Shown here in pieces: positions 54,573-64,000 of a stretch of DNA of 64,000 nucleotides. A model generated the notes under the pieces. It worked only from the letters and a program-made list of their open reading frames with translations. It was not told where the DNA came from and ran no database searches. The stretch spans positions 16,368,001-16,432,000 of the forward strand of contig CM121341.1 of NCBI GenBank assembly GCA_051530055.1, written 5' to 3'. Each line of letters starts with the position of its first letter. Within the stretch, counting starts at the first letter, position 1. A program made the translations under genes and the position numbers. The stretch is from Neoechinorhynchus agilis. Taxonomy: Eukaryota; Acanthocephala.

Positions 54573-56618
54573 ATGGAATTTTCTCAAATCTGTCATCTTT
54601 TGTCTAAAGCTGATACTAACGACAATGATAAAATCGCACTCCTTTTAATAGTATGTATTTTTTAATTTTTACACCAGACGGTCAATTTTGTTTTCGCGAA
54701 GGTCTTAAAGAGCGTTAAGGCTGAGGAAGTACGAGAACAAGCTAAGCGAGATAGACTTCTTCGAGCCATATCAGTCGACTTTTTGATTCGTCTTTTGAAC
54801 ACAGGAGACGTGGATTGTCCTTTACATTCACAGGATTTCTCAGCTCAGTCGGTCGCACTCGCTCTTTTGACCACATTTTGTGACCTACCCCGTCTTCGGC
54901 AACATCCAGCATTCCGCGCGTCTTTAAATCGACTTTGTTCAATGAATTTGCGATTAAAAAACATGATATTTGCTTGTTCTGAATATGTAAGTGGAGTCGC
55001 TGATTGTCTCGTTTCTCTAACTGCAGAGTGTCCCTCAATCGCTTTTGTGGAGTCCGGTTCTTTTGAAAAGATTCTTGTTGGCCTTCACGAGATAATATCT
55101 CGGGGACATGGAGAACTTGAACAAAAATACACTACGATTTGCATGAGCGTTATGGTAAAAGAGCAAAATGTTACGCGCGACACGTTCTCGAAGTTCATAA
55201 ATAATCTTCTTCGAGACAGGAGCGATGATATTTCCTTTCTCTACCGAAAACTAGAATTTTTGGTGAATTTAACCGACAAGCTACCGGTATATTTCCTAAT
55301 TTTCATTTTTTAACCCGAGAAATTTAAACATAGATTCAAGAGTACATTGATGATGACACTTTGAAAACATTGATCCGATTCGCATTTCAGGGTATTCAAT
55401 CTCAAACTATTCGTATGTACTTTTCATCTTTTGCCTCGTTATTAATTCATCAAATTTAGCTCCTAAAGCAATCCAAAGATTTCTGATTCTCACATCACAT
55501 ATTTTCTCTGAAAGGTCGTTTATCTTCCATTACATGAAATCACCGGATATGTCATTGGATTCACTCTCGATAACCGTCGCCAGAATAAAAGCTGAAATTG
55601 CACTTGCCTTTTATGGTATCTTGCAAGAAGAACATCAATGTCTTAGTTCGTTTGAAAGTATGTTGAAGTTTATCTTAAACTTGAAGGAAATTATGACGGA
55701 AGAAGATGATGGATTGGATGAAAAATTTATCATTGGCACGGCTGTTACTATTTTTAAGTTAACCGAGATAATTTTGGAAGGGTTTGTGCAACGTTGTCAT
55801 GCATCGTTCGAACTTAATTGTTAGTGGAACTTGGGAAGTTTGAACGCTTACTCCAAGGGCACAACGTTTTCTTATTTTTTTGCGGTAAAAATTATTCTTT
55901 ATTACAAAGGCAGAAAGTCAATTCCTTTTTAATGTTTCATCGAGCTGTTTAGTATTTTGGAAAGGCTTGACATATTATATTTATTTGAAATATGATTACG
56001 ATTCTTATTTGATTATCCCGAAGGATTTTCTATCTATGGCAAAACTAAGTGTATCTTTACCATCTACGACGTTGATAGCAATCCAAAATCGAGCTTATCT
56101 GCCACTTGAATACATTAAAAATTACTATCAAAATGTTCGCATTCCCAATAATCGCTCTTATTTTTTACACTTTTCTGCATGACAGCCTGGTAGAGCTCTC
56201 CAAAGTCAATGTAACGCTCGACGAACAAATCCATTCTGACATTTGTACTTTTTTGTTAAGATCTGGTCAATTTATGTGTCTAATTGCCACTGAAGATACC
56301 GATTATCTGACTACAACAAGGATTTTGTACATATTTCTAGAATTGTACAAACTCTTTGTTCTAGTAAACTATGTTCAAGTATACTTTCGATCCTAATTTA
56401 CTGGTATAAGATTTTTGTACACTTTTATCCGTTTTTCAAATTATTCCATTTATAGCTCCTACAACCTATCTGAACTGACGGATGACCTTCTACATCTAAT
56501 CTACGCGAAAATTGAAGACCTGAACGAATCAGAAGTGGCACGGGTTGTAAAGTGTAACAGACAAAGATTAAGTAAAGAAACTGCCGAATGGTTGTTGAGT
56601 CAAATTGGCGACATGTAA
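54573..56618 (+). CDS. Neurochondrin-like protein
   Basis: Exons resolved: 54573-54650, 54678-55286, 55343-55412 and 55460 to about 55820. Further coding lies within 55967-56396, and a last exon runs 56456-56618 ending SQIGDM. The N-terminal block NDNDKIALLLI, VLKSVKAEEVREQAKRDRLL and VDFLIRLLNTG, then SAQSVALALLTTFCDLPRLR matches the start of neurochondrin, including the ALLLVTKxVK and ALGVALLACFC regions of the animal protein. The protein is an all-helical armadillo-like solenoid. Neurochondrin is cytosolic and has been linked to neurite outgrowth, CaMKII inhibition and dendritic trafficking. Introns are 27-60 bp. Borders in the 55820-56456 part are not settled. TTTATAG ends four bases before the ATG. 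Total length is about 530-600 residues versus ~730 in mammals. Confidence 0.8.
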
Positions 56619-56724
56619 ACACTTTCTGTATTTATAGCCAAACTTTCTCGCTCTCTCAAGTTAAATAAATTACAAATTTGATATCGCTCTATTTATACGA
56701 ATCGTTTTCCATCTCCCTCTCAAA

Positions 56725-57237
56725 CTACAGCCTCCGTCGTTGCGAGGTAGACTGATTTTGGTTTGGGTAACGATACCGGTAGTTCTGCGTATCTTCTACT
56801 GATGCAGTGGATGTTGTTGGTAGTATACTAGACGCGAAAACATCAATTATTCTTCTTCGAAACGTCCTTCTTGCTGTTCTATTTCCGGATCCGCTGCGGT
56901 TTCGGTTCTCTTCTGGACGACAACAACGATTAGGCGGTGGCTGTAGATAAGGTTGCGGCTGAGTTTCGGCAATTGCATTTACAATATCATCACCAGCATC
57001 CGTTACACTTTGACAGTTGACGGCTGCCGCTGCTGCTGCCACTGCTGCAACTGCGGCTATTGCGAGCACTTCCTGGTTAGATCTGCGACGGTGCTGTTGG
57101 TGGTGGCTCGACGATCGACGGCGACTACGGCAGCCTTGGATTTCCCGAGAATATTGAACCCGAACAGGTAGGTTAACTTTCTCATCTGCATACGCTGCAC
57201 AAATACTCACGGTATTCGCAAACATTGAACTTTGCAC
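56725..57237 (-). CDS. Low-complexity open frame, unrecognised
   Basis: A 170-codon frame with basic blocks (CRSRRRSSSHHQQHRRRS), an alanine run (AIAAVAAVAAAAAAV) and Arg/Asn-rich ends. Composition and G+C exceed those of the neighbourhood, which suggests coding or selected sequence. The start is a plain ATG in AT-rich DNA. It may be one exon of a gene that includes 57910-58164. No domain was seen. It is convergent with neurochondrin, 107 bp away. Confidence 0.35.
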   Translation of the reverse strand: MQSSMFANTVSICAAYADEKVNLPVRVQYSREIQGCRSRRRSSSHHQQHRRRSNQEVLAIAAVAAVAAAAAAVNCQSVTDAGDDIVNAIAETQPQPYLQPPPNRCCRPEENRNRSGSGNRTARRTFRRRIIDVFASSILPTTSTASVEDTQNYRYRYPNQNQSTSQRRRL

Positions 57238-57909
57238 AAGACGACTGCATATTCTTTTTATTCGTGATTTTTTATTTACAAACTTCGGTCATGAATTTCA
57301 AGTCTGAACATGCAGAGTAATATTGTTATAGTGATTTACAAGAACAACGCAATTAGGTATGTTCGTCATGGAACCAAACCTTCTGTCAATTGAATATAAT
57401 TGTATTTCGGAAAAGTCGATCATTCATCGCCAACAAAATGATTATACAATTACCCGACAAATCTTTGTGCAAAAAATCCCGTCTATTAAACTTCTTTGTG
57501 ATTAAAGCAGATGCATTATCGTTTAATATAAGAATTAACCTGGAAAATAGGTACACTGCCCCTTAGCAATAACTATGGAAATATTATCTACCACTCTCGA
57601 TTATGAAATCATTGCTAAAGGTGGTCCGAGTAATTGAGTAATAACGCTGACTGACTTCTGTAAAATTAATATTGAAGTTTTCTGATGATGGGACTTAGCA
57701 GATCAATTCAGCCATCGCAAATTTACGGAGATATTCGTTGTTGTCTGGCTATTATATTAATTTTCTACACCCAGACAAAAACGACTGCGGATACAAATTT
57801 TGGAGATTTTTCATGATTTTTCTGTGCATATATTGAAGGGGTTGCTTCGCGTTATCTGGTTGGTCAGATCGTAATTATAAGAACCTATCAGCATTGTGTT
57901 TGCGATCCA
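57238..57909. other. Spacer or intron between two low-complexity frames
   Basis: AT-rich, nothing supported. If the flanking minus-strand frames belong to one gene, this is its intron. Confidence 0.35.
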
Positions 57910-58164
57910 TTAAGTATTTGTGCGATAACTATTTAGAATAACAGTTCGATTCGATGTTGGTTCTGTGCTTGTACGGAAGTAGATCCGTCTTCGCATTTCT
58001 CGTTGATATTGTCGTTCAGCGTCCATGACGCCCTGCTCATGATTGCAGAGTTGGCAGCAAATGGTGGATAGGGCCGTTGAGGCTGTTGAGACGGATGTCA
58101 GGATACAATCCTTTTGAGGTTGAAGCGTGGGTTGTGTTGATAGGGTAGGACTCACTTGTTGCAT
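57910..58164 (-). CDS. Short open frame, unrecognised
   Basis: 84 codons: a Ser/Thr/Gln-rich start (MQQVSPTLSTQPTLQPQK), a CCQLC pair of cysteines in ICCQLCNHEQ, and a basic segment (AERQYQREMRRRIYF). No family is recognised. It could be an upstream exon of the 56725-57237 frame, but I found no matching donor. Confidence 0.3.
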   Translation of the reverse strand: MQQVSPTLSTQPTLQPQKDCILTSVSTASTALSTICCQLCNHEQGVMDAERQYQREMRRRIYFRTSTEPTSNRTVILNSYRTNT

Positions 58165-60587
58165 TTAGCATAATCGGCTTATAGTTTTAAGCAGCAGATT
58201 GGTTCATTCCTTGGGGAGTAAAGAGTAGAATCTGCGGTGGAAAGAATAGATACGGTTTTTGGGCTGTGGTAGCACAAGATTTTTGCTCTTTCTTGCTGTC
58301 TGTCTCACTTTCGCGATGTACATACGCCGCCGGAGGGAATGGCGTGCTCGCCGGTAGTTGCGCAAATGCAGCGGAGACGCTTATGAGATGACAGTAGCTC
58401 CGGTGGATTGGTAGCCGTCGAGACGTCGAGACAAATCGGACTTATCAGTCTAGACACACGATGCCATGGCGCTCAATCACCTTCTGTTTCGTTTTTCTAC
58501 TCCTCAATGACGCCCGGCTGGGCTGGTAGCACAGTCAGAGGGCGGAGTAAATTTCAAATTTCTATTCTCACTCCCCTCCATTCGCCGTCGCATTTATGAT
58601 AAGCAGTGGGGTGGCGAAAAACCTCTTTCCGCCTCCTTTTGGCGAAGAGCGTCTAGACAAAAATTGGGTGGTAGAGATGAGGATGGAGAAAATGTTCGAG
58701 ACAGCGTAGGCGGAGACATCCTCCGAACACGAAGAACGACAACCGGATGTGGTAGCAATGAACGTGGAGTGTGCCGTGAATGAGAAATGGTGGAGAATTT
58801 AATAAAGACTTTTGTGGGAAACTCGCTGAACAACGATGACGGCGGCAGCGGCGGAAACGTATTGTACTGCTCCGCCGGTGCAGCTCCAGAAAAAGCAGAC
58901 GACGGGAAAATGATGAATAACGCACGCCTCAGAAAATCTTTGTACCGAGACGGGAGTTGCTCATGGGGGAGCCAGCGGGTGCAATATTGAACGAAATTGA
59001 TCGACTGCTTTGTTCGATGAAATCGGCGAAATATCTTCATTGCGAGAAACGTGAAGAATGGGTCCTAGCATGGTTAACCACAATTAGGCGCAAATGTGCT
59101 CTCTGAATAGGACGTGGAGTGGAGAATTTATTTAACGGTAGTGGAAACTTACACTGATGCATGTTGTTCGAGATAAGTATCGAACTATGGCGATAAACAA
59201 AATCAATATCAAAAATAATTAACTTTTAGAAATCATCAGAATGAGTGAGGAGTTGGTAATTCCTACAATAAGAATGTCAAATGACCAAGGTTAGGCGATC
59301 TAATTATTATTTCGTGGAGCAAAATAAAAATCGATGTTGGAGGAACGAAGGCTAATGTAAAAAATCTTCGAGCGGTTCGAAAAAGTTAGTTATGATGGCG
59401 ATTTACCCGGAAAGGGCAAATTAAATTTACACGATCTATCCTAGTGAATCCGACGAGAGGCGGGGGATTGGCTTAGAGAAAACGACTTGCTTTGCTCATA
59501 TGATACTAAATTTGGTTTTTGTAATATCGAAGAATCAAACATTATTCAATCTTTCCGAATGGCTTATAAAAAAGAATCAATAGTTGGATACCAAGAACAT
59601 TTTCATTTAATGTAAAAAAGAAAGAAAAAATGCAAGAGAATGAATTTTCCCTCTGTAAATTAAACCAGCTACAAGTCGCTTTAGGGTAAAAGGCATCGAG
59701 CAAGAACATAACAATAAGCGATGTGACTAGTCGGCATCTTTTTCTAAAGAATCTTAAAGCTAGTCTTAAGAACGCGGCAATCTGTCATAAAGACTGGGGT
59801 CAATAGCATCACTGTTGTTTTTTCTTTGTAGGCTTCCCTAGATAAATTCTATTAGAAGAATCCTTTAGTTCCATTTCGTTGTTAAAAATCAAAATGCAAT
59901 TGGAAACGATTGAAAGACGATTCAGATAGCGATTGTAATGAAAATTGATCTATTGAGATAAATACGACAATTTAGACTTAGATTTTCAATAATATCTTTA
60001 AAGCATAAAACTGTATTAAAGAACGACCAGTCCAACCTACAGCAACTGATGGAGTCTCAGGATTTTCGAGCTAAAATCTAGTTGTGTGATTAGTAATGAT
60101 GGAGACACTGTACAGTGAAAGGAGGAGAATCTAGACTGAATCCAAAGGCATTAGCAAATGTGTCCTTTAAATGGATATTAACCCCATTCCAGTCGGCATT
60201 AAACTCATGGAGATTAACCCTAGCACGGTGAAATATTGACCTTGTCATCTTTATAAATGGACATTAAAGGAGACGCAAGTCATGAAGTGCAATGTATGCC
60301 ACAAAAAGAATCTCTTCGGTCGATGGTACACGTGCAGTTTCGTTGTGTAATACCTTCTCTCGCCGAGTTCCCATTCGCCCCTTGTTTCACACAAATGTGC
60401 GTTTCTCCCCTTCCGTCTACTAGAAGACATGCTGATGCCATACACCACAATCATATTTAGTGTGGTGTTGTCGTCGTTTCGCTGCAGACAACTCTAATAG
60501 TCGTCGATGAAGGTCAAATCACACCCTGAATCCTTAATATGCCCATCCCAATCACATCATTTTAAGTTTATGGCTGAGTTTTAGTTA
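58165..60587. other. Region without a supported gene
   Basis: 58250-59000 is G+C-richer and open in several frames on both strands with Ser/Pro/Arg-rich translations. This looks like a promoter or 5' region rather than a protein gene. 59000-60587 is AT-rich with only short frames. Confidence 0.4.
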
Positions 60588-63500
60588 TTAATCATGCCAT
60601 CGGAGCCATCGGTTCACTGCGGTGAATGAAGGACCGTATTCACTTAGAGCCGAAAATTTGCTCATCAGTTGCTTAAAACTCGGTCTGCTGTTCGGATTTA
60701 GTTTCCAGCAATCCATCACTATTGACCAAGTGGTCGGAGAACAGGTGCTTGGCCTACCCAAACGCCCGCCGTTTTGGAGAAAATGAAACAATTGGGTTGG
60801 CTCTTGAGCCACATGCTCATAGGGAAATTGACAATTCGTAAACATCTCCCAAATCACGATTCCGAAGCTCCAAACGTCGCTCTTGTTCGTAAAATGGAAA
60901 TGCGCGAATGACTCTGGGGCATACCTGATCCAGATCGGATTGCAGTTTATGAAACAGAGGAACGGCTCACCATTGGAAAGGAATAGGACAGTCGGACTGC
61001 TGGACGTATTCGTTAGAAGATGAATTACCAGTATATCGGGATAATCCAAAGTCGGATATCTTTATCTAAAAAAGGATTTTCTAATGAAGAACATCTATAT
61101 TACTTTATCAATCTTGCTGATATTTTGACACAATAATTGCACTTTGCATTCTCTTCTGATGTGTAATAAAAAGAAAAAGTCACGGTTTGTCAACTGAATT
61201 GCAGTAATTACTCTTGAAATGAATACGAACAAAACGTCTCAATAATTTTGCTAACTTAAATAATGGCAATTCGTCAAACTTAATTAGATTAGAACAACAT
61301 GTCGAGTTATTTTTCTGTTTTAGGGGGGACAATATAAGTCTTTAGCTTTCGAATTTTTGTAAACAACAATGATCATGAAGCAAACTGTGTTTACAAAACG
61401 TATAATTTTTTGTTTATGAATCTCTGTTAAACTTACTCGATCTTCTGATGCGAGAAGGATATTTCTAGCGGCTAGATCCCTGTGAACATAGCGTGACGCT
61501 TCCATGAACTGCATTCCAGAACAAATTTGAATAATCCACGTCTTTAACTGATTTGGTCGAGAATGCGGTTTTGTCAGCCGATCGATCAACGAACCGAGTG
61601 GAATCAATTCTTGAACCTAAAGATTCAATTAAATTCTCCGTGAACATCGTCATACCTACCATCCATAGATTGTTTCCGTCAGTAACTATTCCGTACAAAC
61701 GGACAATAAATGGATGTATTAGCTGCTGCATCACGCTTGCTTCTTGAATAAACTCCCTTTTTTGACTTTTAGCAACGCCGTCTCTTAAAACTTTCACAGC
61801 TACCGGGTGCTTATCAGAGATTTGTGGTTAGTTAAAAAACAATCAAAGCTTACTTTCATAAAGCTTTCATCAATGTAATAGCCACTGTAGACTTTCCCAA
61901 AATTACCTTGACCTAACATGTGCCCAAATTTTATTTGAGTGGAGTCAATTCTGGGAATCATCGAAGATTTAGATCGCAGCGAGTTGAATCCAAAATCTGC
62001 TTGAAATTGGAATGAGGATTATAAAAGCAATACTCTACATTTTAAGTGTATTCTGCTCATCGGATAATGTCACAATAAGTTTCAAATCTTATACTAATTT
62101 CAGATTATCTCAGTTTTGGAACAATTTTATTGGGATGTCACGATTCAAGAACTTCGCGTAGTTCCATTGCTAATCTGGAGCAATGTCTTTATGATAAAAT
62201 ATCTAACGATTCCATTACTTTTTCAAAATTTATATATTCTGCAAAAAAACCCTGGCATATCGTCCCCGCAAATTGGTTTTAATTTTGAATACGTTCAATA
62301 TTTTTATTTTTCTCCTGTTGAAGGGAATAACTTTTTGATTTCCGCTTTCATAATAGCGTTGTGATTCTTACTTAAAAGCCGTTTTAAATTAAGAGTATCA
62401 AACAATTGTCGTTTGTTGTGCCCATTTTGTTGTTGACGCGAGGATCCAAGATTGCTTAAGAAGTTTGCAAATGATGTACCTGAGAAAGTGAAGGCTATTT
62501 TTATTTGGAATGATCGATTATTGCTTACTTTGTGGTCGCTGCCCTGCATGGTGTGAAGTTCTGGACGAAAGATTCATGGCTGAAGAGTTTAATCTATGGG
62601 GCCGAGTTCCATCACTCTTTTGGGTTAAAGTGCTTCCACTAGAATTCACAGGTAACAATCTTAGACCTGATGAGAGATTATTTGTCGATCCGCTATGAGT
62701 CTTTACATTGATGGATCTTAGGCGAGGTGTCATCGAAGTTGACGATCGTGGTTTCGCAGATTTAACAGGCGGTGGTTGAATTCCGTTGGAGACCAAAGGA
62801 AGTTCCTTAGGTTCCCCAGAAGACGATGCTTGCCTATTGATTGACGTCGTAGCCCTGAGTTCAGAAGGTGATGACAGCCGATTTTTTGACGACACAGCAG
62901 CGGTGGCAACAGTATTATTTGGTACCCGGCGGGTAATTTCTAGCTTTTTACGTGACTGAAAATCGGATTTCCTTTGATTATCAGTCAGTGTAGTTGGATT
63001 TCCGTCTATAACCTGAGCGCATATTGGGTGTACCCGTAAGCCAAAAGTTTCGGTGAAATCATCGATGGCGTGCTCAAGGCTGTAAAATGCTTCTCCTCCA
63101 TCATTCTCATATAAACCATCTTCCTTTTAAGTAAAAATTATTAAGATTTTATGTTCAATTTAACCTACGAACCCTCTGAGTGATTCGAAACCGAACCCAG
63201 TCTCCATTAGACCAAACGCACACAGTGTAATTGTGACTGTTCGAACGACTTTTTCTAACGTAAAATGCTCCATTCATTCCTCGATATTTTGCTTCAATAC
63301 TCGCTTGTTCCTTTTAACAAAAACAATGAAAAATATATAGTTATCAATTATTTTATCTAGTCTTCCATTTACTCACCTCTTCGCTGGTTTCTCCATGGTA
63401 CCAATAGAATCTGTTCGTTTTCGCTGGTTCTCGATTCTGTGCACCTTGCGAATAGCGCGAATTCCAATCAAAATGTCACAATAAAAGCAGCTCACTAAGT

Positions 63501-63601
63501 TCATTGATGCATTGAGTAGATTTGTACTCGTGTGCAATTTGCAAAGGAGTTTTTCCGTCGTCACTGAGGCATAAAGGATTCGCACCCAAGCTGAGCAGTG
63601 T
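60588..63601 (-). CDS. SHARK-type tyrosine kinase (ankyrin-SH2-kinase), 5' part outside the window
   Basis: Cytoplasmic signalling kinase read right to left. The exon ending at 63601 carries an ankyrin repeat (LLSLGANPLCLSDDGKTPLQ). After a 51-bp intron comes the SH2 domain: FYWYHGETSEE, GAFYVRKSRSNSHNYTVCVW, and FYSLEHAIDDF. A long Ser/Pro-rich linker (62529-63123, 62374-62480) follows, then the kinase: P-loop GQGNFGKVYSG, VAVKVL (catalytic Lys), HRDLAARN (61437-61616), SDFGLSR (60971-61065), WYAPES and SDVWSFGIVIWEMFT (60588-60924). All catalytic residues are present. Ankyrin before SH2 before kinase is the order of Drosophila Shark and Hydra HTK16, which also have an N-terminal SH2 and more ankyrin repeats; those would lie beyond 64000. 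Six introns of 45-400 bp have good GT-AG sites. Confidence 0.88.
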
Positions 63602-64000
63602 CTGTACAAGAGAAACATGAACATTAGCGAAAACAAATTCGAAAGTTTTTAAAACGTGCAAACCACACTGGTTATTAAATCTTCGTGAAAAATAGTGTAG
63701 CGCGTGCAGATTTTATAGGCACTCAAATTAAAAACTTTGAGTGAGTCAAACTTGCTAAAAGAGCACTCAGCATATATACATTACTCAAATGACACGTTTA
63801 AAAGAAAATCTTACATCTGAAAACGCTATTTTTTTATGGAAGCCCACCCCCGGAATAGTTTTAGATCGATCGGCAATCTTAAGTCGCACGTTTTTTTGCT
63901 TATCATTAAAAAGATTGAGTTAAAAGGTTTTGCAACGAGGCCAATGTTGACATTAGAATAGTACTAGACACTAAATAGTGCAAAAAATTTAATTTTATTA
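63602..64000. other. Probable intron of the SHARK-type kinase at the window edge
   Basis: No ankyrin or SH2 coding was seen on the minus strand here. The sequence ends in CTTGTACAG before the ankyrin exon, and the upstream exons should lie past the window. Confidence 0.45.

Noticed and set aside
60251-60460. Overlapping 67-codon frames on both strands
   Set aside because: Mirror frames without similarity to anything; neither extends the kinase gene.

Overview
The window is animal nuclear DNA: AT-rich, with spliced protein genes carrying very short introns (about 45-75 bp in several genes), a long satellite array, retroelement fragments and many small hairpin repeats. The gene set (nicastrin, ceramide synthase, APC1, PP6, an atrophin/RERE-EGL-27 type repressor, neurochondrin and a SHARK-type tyrosine kinase) is metazoan. 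In at least four genes a 3' splice site lies 0-4 bases before the start codon, as expected for spliced-leader trans-splicing. With the tiny introns, this makes a nematode or another small-genome invertebrate the best guess. The species cannot be named from the sequence.

Layout. 1-14512: tandem satellite, about 77 monomers of about 188 bp, arranged in higher-order units of 18, 12, 16 and 19 monomers plus a degenerate edge. 14930-15526 (-): p23 HSP90 co-chaperone. 16959-19752 (+): nicastrin, with one in-frame stop. 21686-24337 (+): ceramide synthase, reassembled here from at least six exons. 24400-27760: a decayed tandem repeat holding two fragments of a non-LTR retroelement with a restriction-like endonuclease (RLE). 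28998-35379 (+): APC1. 36847-37865 (+): PP6 catalytic subunit. 39659-42604 (-): RERE/EGL-27-like repressor in a single 981-codon exon. 42605-47468: mostly non-coding, with a 131-bp RLE 3'-end fragment. 47469-49029 (-): unrecognised two-exon gene. 49587-54314: dead LINE with gag-type zinc knuckles, split by an RLE element and bracketed by 58-bp direct repeats. 54573-56618 (+): neurochondrin. 56725-58164: low-complexity open frames. 60588 to the right edge (-): ankyrin-SH2-tyrosine kinase of the SHARK family, cut by the window end.

The genes do not form one pathway. They are housekeeping and regulatory genes: protein folding, gamma-secretase, sphingolipid synthesis, ubiquitin ligation, phosphatase, chromatin, signalling. 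The most unusual signals are non-coding. One is a recurring stem-loop (read on the minus strand: CTGAAGA, a changing stem, then GAAA) whose stem bases change in concert while the flanks stay fixed, resembling a hammerhead-ribozyme core with one extra base. Others are the variable-length higher-order satellite and the nested RLE/LINE structure.
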